Assembly: GCA_002709295.1 (NCBI GenBank) | Contig: PAQL01000030.1 | Span: forward strand, 1-45,420 | Reading direction: 5' to 3' | Source of the DNA: Phycisphaerae bacterium | GTDB lineage: Bacteria; Planctomycetota; Phycisphaerae; Phycisphaerales; SM1A02 | DNA length: 45,420 nucleotides | In this document: positions 30,200 through 37,680 of the stretch, in pieces | Position numbering within the stretch: position 1 is the stretch's first letter | Layout of the letters: every line of letters begins with the position of its first letter | The notes under the pieces: model-generated | What the model was told of the DNA's origin: nothing | Seen by the model: only the letters and a program-made list of their open reading frames with translations | Databases searched by the model: none | Translations under genes and position numbers: made by a program

Positions 30200-31195
30200 T
30201 CAGGTCCCCGGCGGCGCGGACACGCTGAACCGGGGTTCCCGCCCGGCAAGGACCGAAATCACGTTTTCCACGCAGATCCCGGTGAGATCCGTACGGTCCT
30301 CCACGGTGGCGGAGGCGATGTGGGGCAGGAGGAGCGCATTCGGAAGATCGACGAGGTCGGCATGGATCCGGGGCTCGTGCTCGTAGACGTCGAGACCGGC
30401 CGCGAAGATCGATCCGTCGGCGAGGGCCTCCGCCAGCGCCGCCTCGTCGACGACCGGTCCCCGACTCACGTTGACCAGCACGGCCGTCCGCTTCATCGCC
30501 GCAAGTGCCGCGGCATCGATCAGGTGACGGGTCTCCGGCGTCAGGGCGGTGGTGACCACCACCGCATCGGCGAGGGAAAGTCCCTCCTCGAGCGAGGTTC
30601 TGGTCGCCCCGATGGGATCGGATTCCAGATGAGGTTTGGCCGACCGTGCCGTGTACAGGACCCTCATGTCCCAGCCCAGGCTTCGCCGGGCGACCGCGGA
30701 CCCGATCCGCCCGGCGCCGACGACCAGCAGGGTCCCCCCGACCAGTCGGTGACCGAGGAGGAGTCCGGCGTCGTATCCGGCCCAGTTCCCGCTCGTGGCC
30801 AGCGAAAGCCCCTCCCGCACTCTTCTGATCGCCCCGAGGAGAAGTGTCCATGCCAGATCCGCGGTGGGCTCGGTCATCGGCGGCGGACCATTGCACACCG
30901 TCACGTTCCGTCGGGTGCAGGCGGCGACATCGATGTTGTCGAAGCCGACCGCATAGTTCGCGACCACCCGGAGAGCGGGCCCCGCCGCCTCGAGCAGTCG
31001 ATCGTCGACCTTCAGGGTCAGCGGGGTCACCAGGGCCTCCGCTCCGGCGACCCTCGATGCCAGTTCGTCTCCCGAGAGTTCCGTCGCATTCGGGATCACC
31101 TCGACCCGGAGACCGTCGATTCCGGCTTCGCCGGCGGCGGTCTCGAATCGAGGGCGGGGGTCCCCGACGCAGTCGAGAAGGACGAGGACCCTCAT
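30200..31195 (-). CDS. D-isomer-specific 2-hydroxyacid dehydrogenase (glyoxylate/hydroxypyruvate reductase-like)
   Basis: A 331-residue NAD(P)-dependent reductase. The substrate domain shows ANYAVGFDNIDV, the cofactor loop is VGAGRIGSAVARR, and the catalytic triad is in NVSRGPVVDE (Arg), DVYEHEP (Glu) and LPHIASAT (His). Members of this set reduce glyoxylate, hydroxypyruvate or related 2-keto acids; the substrate is not fixed by sequence. Its ATG overlaps the stop of the upstream gene (ATGA, 31192-31195), so the two are translationally coupled. Aromatic keto-acid reduction would fit the neighbouring phenylalanine hydroxylase, but this is inference. Confidence 0.9.
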   Translation of the reverse strand: MRVLVLLDCVGDPRPRFETAAGEAGIDGLRVEVIPNATELSGDELASRVAGAEALVTPLTLKVDDRLLEAAGPALRVVANYAVGFDNIDVAACTRRNVTVCNGPPPMTEPTADLAWTLLLGAIRRVREGLSLATSGNWAGYDAGLLLGHRLVGGTLLVVGAGRIGSAVARRSLGWDMRVLYTARSAKPHLESDPIGATRTSLEEGLSLADAVVVTTALTPETRHLIDAAALAAMKRTAVLVNVSRGPVVDEAALAEALADGSIFAAGLDVYEHEPRIHADLVDLPNALLLPHIASATVEDRTDLTGICVENVISVLAGREPRFSVSAPPGT

Positions 31196-31842
31196 GACGG
31201 CCCGGTTCGGTCCGAACCCTCGAGGAGGGAACCGATCCAGTTCCGAGCCGCCGTCTCTTCGGTGAGGGGACTCGGGGCGGAGATCCTCGCGACCTGGAAG
31301 CGGCCCCGGACGTCGATGCCCAGGGGATCCACGCCGACCAGTCGCGGCGACTCCATCTCGATCTCGGCCTCGGTCAGCACCACCCGTCTCAGGCCCTCCT
31401 CGCCGTCGGCATTCACCTCCCGGCAGATGGCGGGTTCGAACGAGGCGAAGGGGTTGGGCTGCATCACGGCCTCCCCGTCGAAGGCGAAGCCTCCGAACTT
31501 GCAGAAGTCGGCGGTCATCACCGCCCACCGGACATCCTCCGGCTCGCCGTGATAGATCCGCCACCGATCGGCCAGTCCGCCCTCGGGACCGTTCTCCTCG
31601 AACCGCTGGAGGGTGACCATGACCTGGGCGATCTCGTCGTCGTTGTCCTCGGGTTCCTCGGGAAGGTAGATCGCGCAGTCGGCGCTCATCAGCATCGACT
31701 CCATCACCGGTGCCACCAGGCGACCATCCTCCGCGAAGACGACCTTGATCGGGAGGTATTCCGTGTCGAAGCGGATGAGTCCGCTGAGGTGACCCCTCAT
31801 GAAGGAGAGTGCACGTCGAAGTTCTTCGGGGAGTTCGAGCAT
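31192..31842 (-). CDS. Putative split-barrel (pyridoxamine 5'-phosphate oxidase-like) protein
   Basis: A 216-residue soluble protein, not confidently recognised. The central part (residues ~25-130) has the strand pattern of FMN-binding split-barrel (PPOX-like) proteins: LPIKVVFAEDGRLVAPVMES, then DCAIYLPEEPE and ADRWRIYHGEPEDVRWAVMT. The C-terminal ~75 residues, ending WIGSLLEGSDRTGPS, have no assigned role. There is no signal peptide. It overlaps the dehydrogenase gene by 4 bp and probably supports the same redox step. A TACACT box ends 6 nt before the ATG, back-to-back with the aroDE promoter. Another fold is possible. Confidence 0.62.
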   Translation of the reverse strand: MLELPEELRRALSFMRGHLSGLIRFDTEYLPIKVVFAEDGRLVAPVMESMLMSADCAIYLPEEPEDNDDEIAQVMVTLQRFEENGPEGGLADRWRIYHGEPEDVRWAVMTADFCKFGGFAFDGEAVMQPNPFASFEPAICREVNADGEEGLRRVVLTEAEIEMESPRLVGVDPLGIDVRGRFQVARISAPSPLTEETAARNWIGSLLEGSDRTGPS

Positions 31843-31848
31843 CGCGAG

Positions 31849-31854
31849 AGTGTA
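31849..31854 (-). promoter_or_regulatory. Candidate -10 box, leaderless, for the split-barrel-like gene
   Basis: TACACT ends 6 nt before the ATG at 31842. It faces the aroDE box at 31866-31871 on the other strand, so two start sites are packed into 36 bp. Confidence 0.45.
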
Positions 31855-31865
31855 TCGATCGGCCG

Positions 31866-31871
31866 TAGAAT
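31866..31871 (+). promoter_or_regulatory. Candidate -10 box, leaderless, for aroDE
   Basis: TAGAAT ends 7 nt before the ATG at 31879. No ribosome-binding site precedes that ATG, which supports a leaderless mRNA and the choice of 31879 over the ATG at 31870 lying inside this box. Confidence 0.45.
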
Positions 31872-31878
31872 GCCTCCG

Positions 31879-33492
31879 ATGTCCTTCCTCTGCGTACCGA
31901 TCTTCGTGGACTCCTCCGAGGACGTCCCGCTGGCCCTCGAGCGGGCGGCGGGAGCGGTCGCGGCCGGTGCCCGTCTGGTGGAATGGCGGCTCGATGCGAT
32001 CGCCGAGGAGCCGGAACCCATGCCGGCCATCGAGCGGTTGCTGGCGGGATCCCCCGCCCCCTGCATCGTCACGATCCGGGCCGAGAACGAGGGCGGAACC
32101 TGGGCCGGGACCGAGCAGGATCGAATCTCCATTCTCGAGGCGATCGGGATGGGTGATCATCCGCCCGCGTACATCGATCTCGAGCTGGAGGCCTGGCGGA
32201 GCAGCGCGAATCTCCGACAGAAGGTGCGGCTGGTCATCGATCACGCCAGCCAGGTGCGGGACATCGCGACGAGACTCATCCTCTCCAGCCATGAGTTCGG
32301 CGGTCGTCCGGCCGATCTTCTCGCCCGGTACGCGGGCATGGTCGAGGAGGAGGCGTGTGCCGTGGGCAAGATCGTCTACATGGCGAGGAGTCTTCGGGAC
32401 TGTCTGGAGATGTTCGAACTCCTCTCCGCTCGGGCGAAACCCCTGATCGCCCTCGCGATGGGCGAGTTCGGCACCATGAGTCGGATCCTCGCCCCCAAGT
32501 TCGGTGGCTTTCTCACCTTCGCGGCCTGGGATCCGGCCGGCGGCACGGCGCCCGGGCAACCCACCATCGAGGAGCTCCGTTCGACCTATCGCTTCGACCG
32601 GATCGGCGCCGACACCGCGGTCTACGGCGTGGTCGGTCATCCGGTGGGGCACTCCCTCGGGCCGCGCCTTCACAACGCGGGATTCGAGGCGGCGGACGTC
32701 GATGCCGTCTATCTCCCGCTGCCCGTCGCCCCCGGGTGGGAGTCCTTCAAGGCGACGATCGGGGAGTTCATCGACGATCCCCGGCTGGACTTCGGTGGCT
32801 GCAGCGTGACGCTGCCGCACAAGGAGAACCTGCTCCGTCTCGCCCGCGAGCTCGGAGCGTCGATCGATCCGATCGCCGAGCGGGCCGGAGCCGCGAACAC
32901 CCTGGTGGTCGAGCGGGATGATGACGGTCGGGTCAAGGCGCTTCGCTGCCACAACACCGACGTCGCCGCCGCGGTCGCCGCCCTCGCCGCAGGCCTCCGC
33001 CTTCCGGGCGGCGCCGAGGCGGACTTCACCGGTCGCCGGGTGGCGATCTTCGGCGCCGGCGGGGTGGCGCGAGCCATCATCGCGGGGCTCGAGGACCGTG
33101 GCGCGGAGGTCCATGTCTTCAACCGCTCGGCGGAACGGATGAAGGCGCTGGTGGACGACTTCGGCCCCGGGGTCATGCCCGGAGGCGGCGTCGAGGAACT
33201 CGGCTGCGGCTGCTTTCACGCGTTCGTCAATGCGACCCCGCTGGGCATGGCCGGAGGTCCGGCTCCGGACGAATCCCCGTTGCCCGACGACGTTCCACTC
33301 GACGACACGGTCGTGGTGATGGACACCGTCTACACCCCGCGGATGACGCCGATGCTTCGCCTCGCGGAGGACCGGGGTGCCCGGATCGTGGATGGGATGG
33401 CGATGTTCGTGGCTCAGGCGGAGGCCCAGTTCGAATCCTGGACCTCGACACCCCCGGCGTCGGGGCTCTACGACTCTCTGGTCGATGCCTGA
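31879..33492 (+). CDS. aroDE: Bifunctional 3-dehydroquinate dehydratase (type I) / shikimate dehydrogenase
   Basis: A 537-residue fusion of two consecutive shikimate-pathway enzymes. Residues 1-230 are type I dehydroquinase: the general-base His is in SSHEFGG, the Schiff-base Lys in AVGKIVYMA, and ALAMGEFGTMSR and FGGFLTFA close the barrel. Residues ~250-537 are shikimate dehydrogenase: YGVVGHPVGHSLGP, SVTLPHKENLL (catalytic Lys), ANTLVV, CHNTDV (catalytic Asp), the cofactor loop GAGGVARA, and NATPLGM. The second Ser of the shikimate-binding HSxSP motif is Gly here (HSLGP). AroD-AroE fusions are known in plants and in some bacteria such as Chlamydia and planctomycetes. Confidence 0.95.
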   Translation: MSFLCVPIFVDSSEDVPLALERAAGAVAAGARLVEWRLDAIAEEPEPMPAIERLLAGSPAPCIVTIRAENEGGTWAGTEQDRISILEAIGMGDHPPAYIDLELEAWRSSANLRQKVRLVIDHASQVRDIATRLILSSHEFGGRPADLLARYAGMVEEEACAVGKIVYMARSLRDCLEMFELLSARAKPLIALAMGEFGTMSRILAPKFGGFLTFAAWDPAGGTAPGQPTIEELRSTYRFDRIGADTAVYGVVGHPVGHSLGPRLHNAGFEAADVDAVYLPLPVAPGWESFKATIGEFIDDPRLDFGGCSVTLPHKENLLRLARELGASIDPIAERAGAANTLVVERDDDGRVKALRCHNTDVAAAVAALAAGLRLPGGAEADFTGRRVAIFGAGGVARAIIAGLEDRGAEVHVFNRSAERMKALVDDFGPGVMPGGGVEELGCGCFHAFVNATPLGMAGGPAPDESPLPDDVPLDDTVVVMDTVYTPRMTPMLRLAEDRGARIVDGMAMFVAQAEAQFESWTSTPPASGLYDSLVDA

Positions 33493-33937
33493 GCGATCCT
33501 GAACGGACGCGGGGTTCCGAACCCCGTACGGATCGGCGCAATCATCCGGCAGACAGTGGCCCGGGCCCTGCGTGGGTCGTCGGTGGCATGCGATGTCCAC
33601 GCGGTTGTGGCGGAAGCCGGCGGAACGGGGAGCAGGGGGATCGGGGGGTGAACGCCCCGGACTCGGGTTTTGCGTCCGATACCGGCCACAGGCATTGGAT
33701 TTCGGGCGATTCCGAGTCCATAATGGGGTTGGATGGAGATTCGACTTCCCGGATCTCCCAGGGCAGCACGGCGTTTCGAGAGACGTCGTGAGAGGGAAAA
33801 GGCATTCCTCATCATCGGTTCGGAGTGATTCGGTCTCAGCCGATTCGCTTCCACCAATCATCGGTCCGGCGATCATGGTTCACACCCTGGTCCGGTGACC
33901 GGTCGGCGGGAATGCCGCTCCAGCACCGGGAGCGGAC
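33493..33937. other. Intergenic region between aroDE and a membrane-protein gene
   Basis: This 445-base stretch holds the aroDE hairpin but no supported gene. A sigma70-like pair, TTGGAT (33695-33700) and CATAAT (33719-33724) with an 18-nt spacer, could drive the downstream gene, though it is about 215 nt away. Small ORFs here are proline/arginine-rich and unconvincing. Confidence 0.45.
33510..33526 (+). terminator. Hairpin after aroDE
   Basis: CGGGGTT-CCG-AACCCCG forms a perfect 7-bp stem starting 18 nt after the aroDE stop. It is short and has no T-run, so it is a modest terminator candidate. Confidence 0.45.
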
Positions 33938-34825
33938 GTGACGATCAGGGTCGATCGACAACCACAACGGCACACCACCGGCATCGACGATGGCGGACCC
34001 GACGTCGTGGCGAGCAGTCGCCACGAGTGCGGCTGTCAGGTGCTGTCCCTGGATCTCGAGCGTCTCGCCGACCCGCATCGGGAGCTGTCCGGTGCCGATC
34101 GGATCGACCCCATCTGGACGGCGATTCGACGAACGCTCCGGATCTTCCCGAGCCCCCGCCACGGCAACCGTCGCGCCGTGCTCTCCGGGATCGCCCGGCA
34201 GGAGATCGAGCGTCACGGTCTCGAGCTTCTCGAGAAGGAGGGTGTCGTCCGGATCGTCGATCGACGCCTCGAGCGGATTCTGTCGCGGATTCCCGCGGAC
34301 TCGGTCCTCACAGACGAAGTCGTCGAGTTCGAGACCGGATGGTCGGCCCCGCGCCGGCACGACGGCCATGCATCATCGGCGCGTTCGATGCTTCGGCTGG
34401 GCAGGGCCGCGTTGCTGGGAATCGCCTTCGTCATCGTCGCCCTGGCTCTGACCAGGATCGAGTCGATGCTGACCACCGCAGGCCTGACCTTCGCCGCGAT
34501 GCTTCCTTTCATCCGGCTGAAGCGCCGTCCGGGAAGGAACATCTCCCGCCCGACTCCGGTCTTCGGATCGGAGCGGGTCCGCGTCGGCCGCGGGTGGATC
34601 GAGACCGGATCGGGCCGCCGTCGCCGAAGCGAGGAGGTCCTCACCACGGTGATGCGGGAATCGGATTCCTGCGACCGGGTCGAGGTCCGGATCATCGGAT
34701 CATCACGAGTGATCCGCATGCGATTCGACTCGGTCGATGATCCCCGGTTCGTCTCCTTCTGGGAACGATGGGCCGCCTACCGGTCCGAAGCCGGATCCCG
34801 CCGGATCGTCGGTTCCTGCAACTGA
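33938..34825 (+). CDS. Membrane protein of unknown function
   Basis: A 295-residue protein, not recognised. A basic soluble N-terminal half (residues 1-150) is followed by two close hydrophobic segments, ALLGIAFVIVALALTRI and LTTAGLTFAAMLPFI. A basic C-terminal half then carries a beta-rich pattern (SERVRVGRGWIETGSGRRR..VEVRIIGSS), perhaps a PH-like domain. The GTG at 33938 has GGGAG 6 nt upstream; codon third positions are GC-rich in this frame, which supports it against the antisense ORF. It converges with the SDR gene 26 nt downstream. Confidence 0.65.
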   Translation: MTIRVDRQPQRHTTGIDDGGPDVVASSRHECGCQVLSLDLERLADPHRELSGADRIDPIWTAIRRTLRIFPSPRHGNRRAVLSGIARQEIERHGLELLEKEGVVRIVDRRLERILSRIPADSVLTDEVVEFETGWSAPRRHDGHASSARSMLRLGRAALLGIAFVIVALALTRIESMLTTAGLTFAAMLPFIRLKRRPGRNISRPTPVFGSERVRVGRGWIETGSGRRRRSEEVLTTVMRESDSCDRVEVRIIGSSRVIRMRFDSVDDPRFVSFWERWAAYRSEAGSRRIVGSCN

Positions 34826-34851
34826 AAGATGGATTCGTCGCCGATCGCGGC

Positions 34852-35664
34852 TCATGTCGCCCGGCGAGTGCGGATGTCGTTGATCGACTTCGGTGTCATC
34901 GCTTCCGCGATCCGCGTGGGGACGACCGCCAGCAGTCCTCGAATCAACTTGTTGGTGACGCCGGTCACCACCACCGGCCGGTTGCGCTCGCATCCTCGCC
35001 ATCCCTCGTCCACCACCTGCTCCGCGGACTGCCACATCCAGCGTGGCATCCGGGATGCGATGTCGGGCATCCCGAGTCGGGCATGGAACTCCGAGTGGGT
35101 GAATCCGGGACAGACCGCCGTGCAGTGGACTCCGGTGCCGAGGAACTGGCGGCGGAGACCCCGACTGGTGGTCACCATCTGGGACTTCACCCCCGAGTAG
35201 AGACTGCCCTGGGGCTCCGGAGCGAATGCGGCGAGGGAGGCGACGTTCACGATGCGTCCCCATCCTCGTTCGAGCATGGGGGGTGCGAAGAGTCGGATGA
35301 AGTGAAGCCAGGAGACCGCCATGACCTCCATGAACGCCTGCACCGTGGGCCATTCGGTCTCGATCAGGGTGTCGGGGAGCCCGTAGCCGGCGTTGTTGAC
35401 CAGGACGTCGACATCGACCTCGTCGCGGGCGAGTTCGTAGAGGATCCTTCGCGGCGACTCGGGTTCTCCGAGATCCGCCGGGATCACCCGGCATCCGACG
35501 CCATGCTCGTCCTGCAGTCGTTCCGCGACCTGGCGCAGCGCGTCGAGGCGGCGGGCGGTGAGGACGAGATCGAATCCGCGAGCCGCGAGGTGTTCGGCGA
35601 ACACCTCGCCGATGCCGGCGCTGGCTCCGGTCACGAGTGCGGTGCGACGTTCTGGTTCGGTCAT
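34852..35664 (-). CDS. Short-chain dehydrogenase/reductase
   Basis: A 270-residue classical SDR. The cofactor motif is TGASAGIG, NNAGYG follows, and the catalytic Ser and Tyr-Lys are in VNVASLAAF and YSGVKS. The C-terminal ~60 residues (VVVTGVTNKLIRGLLAVVP) are partly hydrophobic, as in SDRs that act on lipid or steroid-like substrates, but the substrate is not known. It lies 38 nt downstream of hslU on the same strand and may be co-transcribed, with no obvious functional link. Confidence 0.88.
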   Translation of the reverse strand: MTEPERRTALVTGASAGIGEVFAEHLAARGFDLVLTARRLDALRQVAERLQDEHGVGCRVIPADLGEPESPRRILYELARDEVDVDVLVNNAGYGLPDTLIETEWPTVQAFMEVMAVSWLHFIRLFAPPMLERGWGRIVNVASLAAFAPEPQGSLYSGVKSQMVTTSRGLRRQFLGTGVHCTAVCPGFTHSEFHARLGMPDIASRMPRWMWQSAEQVVDEGWRGCERNRPVVVTGVTNKLIRGLLAVVPTRIAEAMTPKSINDIRTRRAT

Positions 35665-35702
35665 GCGGACATGATCCCGCGCGGCGACCGGATCTGCACG
35701 AT

Positions 35703-37100
35703 TCAGAGGACGAATCGCCCGAGGTCCTCGTCGGAGAGCAGCGGCTCGACCCGTTCGCGCACGAACCGCGCGTCGACCGCGAGCCTCTCCTCGCCCCGGG
35801 CCACCCGTTCCGCCGCATCGAAGGAGACCTCCTCGAACACCCGCTCGATGACGGTCATAAGCCTCCGGGCTCCGATGTTCTCCATGCGGTCGTTGGCAGC
35901 GGCCGCGAGTTCCGCCATCGCGTCGATCGCGTCGTCCGAGACCTCCACCTCGATCCCCTCGGTTCCCAGCAGCATCTTCTGCTGCATGACGAGGTTGGCT
36001 TCGGGTTCCACCAGGATCCTCCGGAAGTCGTCGGGGCCGAGTCCGGAGAGCTCGACCCGGATGGGGAAGCGTCCCTGGAGCTCGGGCATCAGATCGCTGA
36101 TCGCGGCCTGATGAAACGCACCGGCCGCGATGAAGAGGATGCCGTCCGTCCTCACCACCCCGTGTCGGGTCGTGACATTGGAGCCCTCGACGATCGGAAG
36201 GAGATCCCTCTGGACGCCCTGGCGACTCACGTCGCCGCCCCGATCGTTCGAAGTCGCGACCTTGTCGATCTCGTCGATGAAGACGATGCCGTCGAGTTCG
36301 GTCCGTTCGATCGCCGCCTCGATCGCCCGCTCCTGATCGATGAGTGGCTCGGTCTCCTCCTCGATCAGCAGTTCGAGGGCCCGCTGGGTGGGCACCTTGC
36401 GACGGTGCGTCCGGGAGGGAAGCATCGATTCGAGCATGGATCCGATGCCGCCCATCGTGGGATCGTTCTGCTCCGGTCCGAGTCCCATCGCGGGGATGTT
36501 CGCCTTCTCCCGGACGGTGATCTCGACCTCCTGGTCGTCGAAGAGGCCGGCGTCGAGCTTCTCGCGGAGCCTCGCCCGGACCTTCTCATGGGGCGCGTCC
36601 GCGGGAGGGGTGTCGGCCGGCTCGGCCGAACCCTCGTTCCGATCCTCCTTCGAGTCCTCCCCGAGCAGGATGGAGACCAGTCGATCCTTCGCCGCGCGTT
36701 CGGCCCGCTCCCGCACCGCTTCGGCCTGCTCCTGGCGGGTCATCCGGATCGCGACTTCCAGCAGATCCCGGATCATCGACTCGACGTCGCGTCCCACGTA
36801 GCCGACTTCGGTGAACTTGGTGGCTTCGACCTTGATGAACGGGGCGCGAAGAAGCGTGGCGAGTCTCCGGGCGATCTCGGTCTTGCCGACACCGGTCGGT
36901 CCGAGCATCACGATGTTCCGCGGGACGACCTCGCGGGCGACCTCGTCCGGGAGCCGTCGGCGCCGCCAGCGGTTCCGCATCGCGACCGCGACCGCACGCT
37001 TGGCGTCGTCCTGACCCACGATGTGCCGGTCGAGGGCGGCGACGATGCGGGCGGGGGTGAGGGTGTCGGTGGAGTCATCGGGCGTGGTGATCGAATCCAT
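35703..37100 (-). CDS. hslU: HslU, ATPase subunit of the HslUV protease
   Basis: A 465-residue AAA+ unfoldase. Walker A is GPTGVGKT, the pore loop region is ATKFTEVGYVGRDVE, Walker B is IVFIDEIDK, and sensor 2 lies in NIGARRL. The I-domain (residues ~115-250) is acidic and includes a variable EDSKEDRNEGSAEPADTPP stretch. The C-terminus DLGRFVL keeps the tail that docks into HslV. hslV usually sits directly upstream of hslU, but here the upstream neighbour is a divergent lipoprotein gene, so the peptidase must be encoded elsewhere or be absent. A TAGCAT box ends 7 nt before the ATG. Confidence 0.95.
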   Translation of the reverse strand: MDSITTPDDSTDTLTPARIVAALDRHIVGQDDAKRAVAVAMRNRWRRRRLPDEVAREVVPRNIVMLGPTGVGKTEIARRLATLLRAPFIKVEATKFTEVGYVGRDVESMIRDLLEVAIRMTRQEQAEAVRERAERAAKDRLVSILLGEDSKEDRNEGSAEPADTPPADAPHEKVRARLREKLDAGLFDDQEVEITVREKANIPAMGLGPEQNDPTMGGIGSMLESMLPSRTHRRKVPTQRALELLIEEETEPLIDQERAIEAAIERTELDGIVFIDEIDKVATSNDRGGDVSRQGVQRDLLPIVEGSNVTTRHGVVRTDGILFIAAGAFHQAAISDLMPELQGRFPIRVELSGLGPDDFRRILVEPEANLVMQQKMLLGTEGIEVEVSDDAIDAMAELAAAANDRMENIGARRLMTVIERVFEEVSFDAAERVARGEERLAVDARFVRERVEPLLSDEDLGRFVL

Positions 37101-37107
37101 GGATCAC

Positions 37108-37113
37108 ATGCTA
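37108..37113 (-). promoter_or_regulatory. Candidate -10 box, leaderless, for hslU
   Basis: TAGCAT ends 7 nt before the ATG at 37100. No ribosome-binding site is seen between box and start. Confidence 0.45.
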
Positions 37114-37144
37114 GGGCTCTCCGGAGTCCCCGGTGGAGGGCGGA

Positions 37145-37150
37145 TACAAT
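37145..37150 (+). promoter_or_regulatory. Candidate -10 box, leaderless, for the SecD-like lipoprotein gene
   Basis: TACAAT ends 6 nt before the ATG at 37157, divergent from the hslU box 31 nt away. Confidence 0.45.
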
Positions 37151-37156
37151 CTCCGC

Positions 37157-37642
37157 ATGGTCAAGATCACTCCCACGTCCCTTCGTCGGCTGATGCCCGC
37201 AGTGCTTCTGGGCCTCGTTCCGATCCTGTCCTTCGGCTGCAGCGGCGGGAAGTCCTCGTCCGGACACATCCTCGAGCTCAGAGCCGGATCCACCACCGAG
37301 GTCGAGGGATGGAGGCGGACCGACGTGGTGATCGGCGGCAGTCGGGTCTGGATGTCCCCGGATGTCGCGGTGGACGACGACATGATCGAGTCGGTGGAGA
37401 AGACGCTCGACCATACGGGCCAGCCTTCCCTGTACATCAGGCTCGACCCGGAGGGAGCGGAGAAGCTCGAACGTCTCTCCACGGAGCAGCTCTCGAGGCC
37501 GATCGTGGTGGTGGTCGATGGTCGACCGACGTCGGCTCCCATCGTGCAGTCACCGCTGCGAAGCTTCATCATCACGGCGTCCGGTCTGAACGACGAGGAA
37601 CTGGACGGCCTTGGCCGTCGACTCGAACACGATGAGGACTGA
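37157..37642 (+). CDS. Lipoprotein with a SecD P1-head-like domain
   Basis: A 161-residue lipoprotein. The lipobox is LSFGC after a hydrophobic signal, predicting lipidation at Cys and outer- or inner-membrane anchoring. Residues ~60-155 resemble the periplasmic P1 head of SecD/SecDF: VWMSPDVAVDDDMIESV, then SLYIRLDPEGAEKLERLS, IVVVVDGRPTSAPIVQSPL and a closing LNDEELDGLGRRL. In SecD this domain contacts exported proteins; a free-standing lipid-anchored copy suggests a periplasmic helper, but this is inference. It is upstream of aroC on the same strand (38-nt gap) and divergent from hslU. Confidence 0.7.
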   Translation: MVKITPTSLRRLMPAVLLGLVPILSFGCSGGKSSSGHILELRAGSTTEVEGWRRTDVVIGGSRVWMSPDVAVDDDMIESVEKTLDHTGQPSLYIRLDPEGAEKLERLSTEQLSRPIVVVVDGRPTSAPIVQSPLRSFIITASGLNDEELDGLGRRLEHDED

Positions 37643-37680
37643 ACAGCCGATCCGGCAGTCAGCGGAGTCTCAGAAACATC

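Noticed and set aside
31843-33876. Upstream extension of the split-barrel-like frame, giving 894 residues
   Set aside because: Bases above 31842 are antisense to aroDE and lack coding character; the real start is ATG 31842.
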